DNA of 6,978 bases from Lachnospiraceae bacterium (GTDB taxonomy: Bacteria > Bacillota > Clostridia > Lachnospirales > Lachnospiraceae): positions 1 through 6,978 of the forward strand of contig JAIKXK010000213.1 of NCBI GenBank assembly GCA_024684155.1, written 5' to 3'. Below, in pieces: positions 5,867 to 6,978 of this stretch. The notes beneath the pieces were generated by a model. It ran no database searches and was not told the origin of the DNA. It worked only from the letters and a program-made list of their open reading frames with translations. Position numbers and translations under genes: made by a program. Within the stretch, counting starts at the first letter, position 1, and each line of letters starts with the position of its first letter.

Positions 5867-6937
5867 TTATTTTAAAATAGGTTCGTATAATTCGTAGGTA
5901 ACGGTACCATCCTCGTTCAATGTATGAGTTTCGAGGTAGATATCTTCTATTCCATCTCCGAAAGAAAAATACTCAATATTATTACTCATTCCTGTCTTTC
6001 CATCAGGGAATATATTTCTTATGTTTCCACTTCCGGAGCCGGAAATATCATTTAAATCATAGGAATAATCATAGATTCCTTCCTCATCCGGTATACAAAT
6101 CATTTTCGTGGATTCTATAGGCGTAGCATAGGAATCAATATTTTCAGGAGTAAGTTTTTCCATAAAAGCAGTAATCTCTTCTGATTCACCATTTTCTACT
6201 GTTTCATCAGTAGCTCCATCCTTTGAAAGGATTCCTTCAATTGTACTCTTTGCCTTAGCATCATCTGCCTTTGAAGCATCAAAAGGAATAGCAAACAAGG
6301 CATTTACACCGTCATATGATTCATCTCTGGAAATCTTCCCGGTTGATTCATCATAATGAAATGCTTCTGTGTTATAAAACGTTCCGTCTGAAACCCCAAG
6401 ATAAATATTATGGTCTCCAAAGCATTCAATATTTTCCACCTCTATAATGCGATACATAATACCATCTTCCACGATAGCAGAATATCCTCCGCCTCCCAGG
6501 GAGAAAATATTCACTACGGAAGGATTATATCCTTCTATGTAAGGGGAAACCAGAAAGTCCTCTTTACCATAATCCTCATCGGATATATCCGGCATTGGTG
6601 TACCGTCACTTTTTGCAATGGCTACTACAGCGTAAGTACAATCATCCAATACCTCTCCATTGTCCATGGTCAGATACTCCGATAAATTCTTTCCTGATAC
6701 CAGCCCCAAAAGAGAAATATCATATCCATCAAAAGACTGTACCACACTATCTGTCCATAAATTGTCTTTTTCCAGGGTCTGTGCAAGTTTAGAATCTCCT
6801 GCTTTTTTTGCAACTTCATCTGCAGACAAATACTTCCAGGCTGCAATGGCAGAAACAGAAGTAAATACAAGTGCCAATGCCACAGCAGCAGCTGTAGCCG
6901 AAAATCTTTTTCGTCCAATACGAGTTATTTTATTCAT
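5867..6937 (-). CDS. Exported or anchored acidic protein, DUF4179-like, possible anti-sigma partner
   Basis: The 356-residue protein begins with a basic stretch (MNKITRIGRKR, 1-11) and a hydrophobic Ala/Val/Leu segment (12-33) ending VSAIA|AW, a plausible signal peptidase I site after residue 32; it could equally stay as a membrane anchor. The remainder is acidic and extracytoplasmic, with no further helix and three cysteines (100, 172, 281). The block from WKYLSADEVAKKAGDSKL (34-51) through DISLLGLVSGKNLSEY (73-88), YAVVAIAKSDGTPMP (102-116) and YLGVSDGTFYNTEAF (179-193) resembles Clostridia proteins I recall as DUF4179-type, often encoded just after an ECF sigma factor. That link is from memory and unproven. 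GGAGG lies 5 nt before the ATG. The frame stays open upstream to the window edge, so a longer N-terminus cannot be excluded. No catalytic motif is recognised. Confidence 0.75.
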   Translation of the reverse strand: MNKITRIGRKRFSATAAAVALALVFTSVSAIAAWKYLSADEVAKKAGDSKLAQTLEKDNLWTDSVVQSFDGYDISLLGLVSGKNLSEYLTMDNGEVLDDCTYAVVAIAKSDGTPMPDISDEDYGKEDFLVSPYIEGYNPSVVNIFSLGGGGYSAIVEDGIMYRIIEVENIECFGDHNIYLGVSDGTFYNTEAFHYDESTGKISRDESYDGVNALFAIPFDASKADDAKAKSTIEGILSKDGATDETVENGESEEITAFMEKLTPENIDSYATPIESTKMICIPDEEGIYDYSYDLNDISGSGSGNIRNIFPDGKTGMSNNIEYFSFGDGIEDIYLETHTLNEDGTVTYELYEPILK

Positions 6938-6947
6938 GCTTTCCTCC

Positions 6948-6978
6948 TCACTGAACTCTAATACTTTTTGATTCAGTT
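6948..6978 (-). CDS. C-terminal end of an upstream gene (partial), perhaps a sigma factor
   Basis: One minus-strand frame is open from the right edge and reads TESKSIRVQ before a TGA at 6948-6950, 10 nt before the next ATG and fused to that gene's GAGGAGG Shine-Dalgarno. Such tight spacing suggests cotranscription. Nine residues do not identify a product. An ECF sigma factor is proposed only because proteins like the downstream one often follow such a gene. Confidence 0.35.
   Translation of the reverse strand, partial: TESKSIRVQ

Noticed and set aside
6031..6044. Near-perfect palindrome TTCCGG-AG-CCGGAA.
   Set aside because: It falls inside coding sequence for an alternating Ser-Gly run and is explained by those codons.
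6660..6971. 103-codon open frame on the plus strand opposite the exported protein.
   Set aside because: It is antisense to a well-supported coding region, lacks a convincing ribosome site and has no recognisable protein character.
1..6978. CRISPR array, defence system, prophage, transposon, tRNA or rRNA.
   Set aside because: No repeat-spacer pattern, transposase, integrase, phage protein or structural RNA pattern was found on either strand.

Overview
The window looks like chromosomal core DNA from a low-GC, Gram-positive Clostridia bacterium, most likely a Lachnospiraceae relative. This rests on A/T-rich sequence, strong AGGAGG-type ribosome binding sites, and protein types I associate with that family: the particular adenylosuccinate synthase variant, a fused GldF/GldG-type ABC permease, and a small two-helix membrane protein. 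The assignment is from memory of these families, not from a search.

Layout, in the direction of most transcription (minus strand, right to left). At the right edge, the last nine codons of an unidentified gene (6948-6978) end just before a signal-bearing acidic exported or anchored protein (5867-6937), which closes with a strong intrinsic terminator (5826-5860). A DegV/FakB fatty-acid-binding protein (4879-5751) and purA (3541-4833) follow, probably as one two-gene unit behind a weak extended -10 promoter. That unit ends at a perfect 8-bp hairpin terminator (3505-3529). A separate ABC transporter operon comes next: an ATPase with a GTG start (2447-3409), then a 711-residue permease in which a GldF-like six-helix domain is fused to a GldG-like extracytoplasmic domain (312-2447). 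The two share the overlap TAATG.

The left end changes direction. A 77-residue two-helix membrane protein (132-365, plus strand) converges on the permease gene and overlaps it by 54 bp. The overlap is in exact antisense codon register, so its acidic tail is the codon-by-codon complement of the permease's last transmembrane helix. In the 112 bp to its left lie two overlapping, opposed promoter candidates. The better one, on the minus strand (extended -10, 17-bp spacer), points at an ATG at 17-19 that opens a gene running off the window.

I see no mobile element, CRISPR array, tRNA, rRNA or defence island, and no clearly new multi-gene system. The points most worth a second look are the in-register antisense overlap, the altered active-site motifs of the PurA clade, the GldF-GldG fusion outside a gliding organism, and the putative sigma-factor partner of the secreted protein. 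No intergenic stretch exceeds about 131 bp.
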